Assembly: GCA_003225005.1 (NCBI GenBank)
Contig: QIAN01000037.1
Coordinates: 1-41,221 of the forward strand
Reading direction: 5' to 3'
Length of the DNA stretch: 41,221 nucleotides
Origin: Acidobacteriota bacterium
GTDB taxonomy: Bacteria > Acidobacteriota > Terriglobia > Terriglobales > Acidobacteriaceae
The notes beneath the pieces were generated by a model. It was not told the DNA's origin. It searched no databases and saw only the letters and a list, made by a program, of their open reading frames with translations. Shown one piece after another: positions 40,901 through 41,221 of this stretch. A program made the position numbers and the translations under genes. Positions within the stretch are counted from its first letter, which is position 1. Every line of letters begins with the position of its first letter.

Positions 40901-41221
40901 TCAAACTTCAGGGATAGCACGGAGGCCGCTCATCGACTTGATGTCGAAGCGAAAGAACACAGGCTTAATCGACAGATCGTTGACTTGTTCGCGCCTTTCT
41001 GCCAGCGGATTTAGCCACCACTCTGAATGCTGCGACAGTAGTTCCTTCGCATGCTCCCACTGAGCAGTGTATTGTGCTTCGCGCAGTTCCAAGTACGTTC
41101 CCATCACTATCACGCTAAGCCAGTTAGAATCATTCTCTATTTGGTCGGCTTGCAGACAAACCTTGGGGTTTTGGCGCATCCACTCAATCTTTTTGCCGAG
41201 TGTCGAGAAGATGTAGATGCG
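40901..41221 (-). CDS. pyridoxamine 5'-phosphate oxidase-like protein, partial
   Basis: The gene runs off the right edge: the visible 106 residues are the C-terminal part, open to 41221 on the minus strand. RIYIFSTLGKKIEWMRQNPK, VCLQADQIENDSNWLSVIVM and GTYLELREAQ follow the split-barrel FMN-binding pattern of the PPOX/NimA-like family, including the Trp-x-Ser/Val-Val strand and the GxxxxL turn. The remaining residues form a helix (AKELLSQHSEWWLNPL) and final strand (PVFFRFDIKSMSGL). Members reduce or bind small molecules such as nitro compounds or flavins. The N-terminus and the start codon lie beyond the window. Confidence 0.75.
   Translation of the reverse strand, partial: RIYIFSTLGKKIEWMRQNPKVCLQADQIENDSNWLSVIVMGTYLELREAQYTAQWEHAKELLSQHSEWWLNPLAERREQVNDLSIKPVFFRFDIKSMSGLRAIPEV

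Noticed and set aside
40517..41014. Plus-strand 165-residue frame near the right edge
   Set aside because: It overlaps the cupin start and the PPOX-like gene on the other strand, both of which have family motifs.
1..41221. CRISPR array or toxin-antitoxin pair
   Set aside because: No array of regularly spaced repeats of CRISPR length and no recognisable toxin or antitoxin was found; the small paired ORFs at 10-14 kb lack such motifs.

Overview
The window reads as a piece of an Acidobacteriota chromosome (Terriglobia-like). This is inferred from protein families, not from a marker gene: an Oar-type carboxypeptidase-like/TonB receptor fragment, several small secreted families I know mainly from that phylum, and a dense set of glycoside hydrolases and sugar-oxidation genes. 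There is no rRNA gene and no complete tRNA gene. Many accessory genes are broken by single-base frameshifts, while most long metabolic genes are intact.

Layout. 0.2-2.6 kb: a secreted protein, the tail of a tyrosine recombinase joined directly to the tail of a GlcD-like FAD oxidase, then an intact alditol-oxidase-like enzyme. 2.85 kb: the 3' half of a tRNA-Met gene with its terminator, a likely attachment-site scar. 3.0-8.8 kb (minus): a chromate-type cluster, chrB - pepE - ornithine cyclodeaminase family - DUF1259 - chrA - YncE-like propeller; three of the six members are disrupted. 9-18 kb: a gene graveyard of small coiled-coil ORFs in diverged pairs, a frameshifted receiver/histidine kinase, truncated secreted proteins, a beta-propeller remnant and a second copy of the same recombinase tail beside a 20-bp perfect palindrome.

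18.2-21.4 kb: zinc alcohol dehydrogenase and SDR oxidoreductase (overlapping) with a convergent MFS transporter of the hexuronate type, probably a sugar-acid or polyol module. 21.9-23.1 kb: a second scar with sigma-factor, tyrosine-recombinase and serine-recombinase remnants and the 3' half of a tRNA-Glu gene. 23.2-29.0 kb (minus): a compact operon of DeoR regulator, class I aldolase, mutarotase, FGGY kinase and fucose-isomerase-like enzyme. Its gene content describes a complete isomerase-kinase-aldolase route for a sugar I cannot name; this is the best candidate for an undescribed pathway.

29.2-41.2 kb: a truncated TonB receptor fused head-on to an APC permease, an alpha-galactosidase with a PKD domain, an amidohydrolase, an IS1380-type transposon stub that cut off the end of a GH16 glucanase, a GH20 hexosaminidase, a GH3 tail, a cupin and the end of a flavin-binding oxidase-family gene that runs off the window. 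Together these suggest a soil polysaccharide degrader whose accessory DNA is repeatedly invaded at tRNA genes and then eroded.
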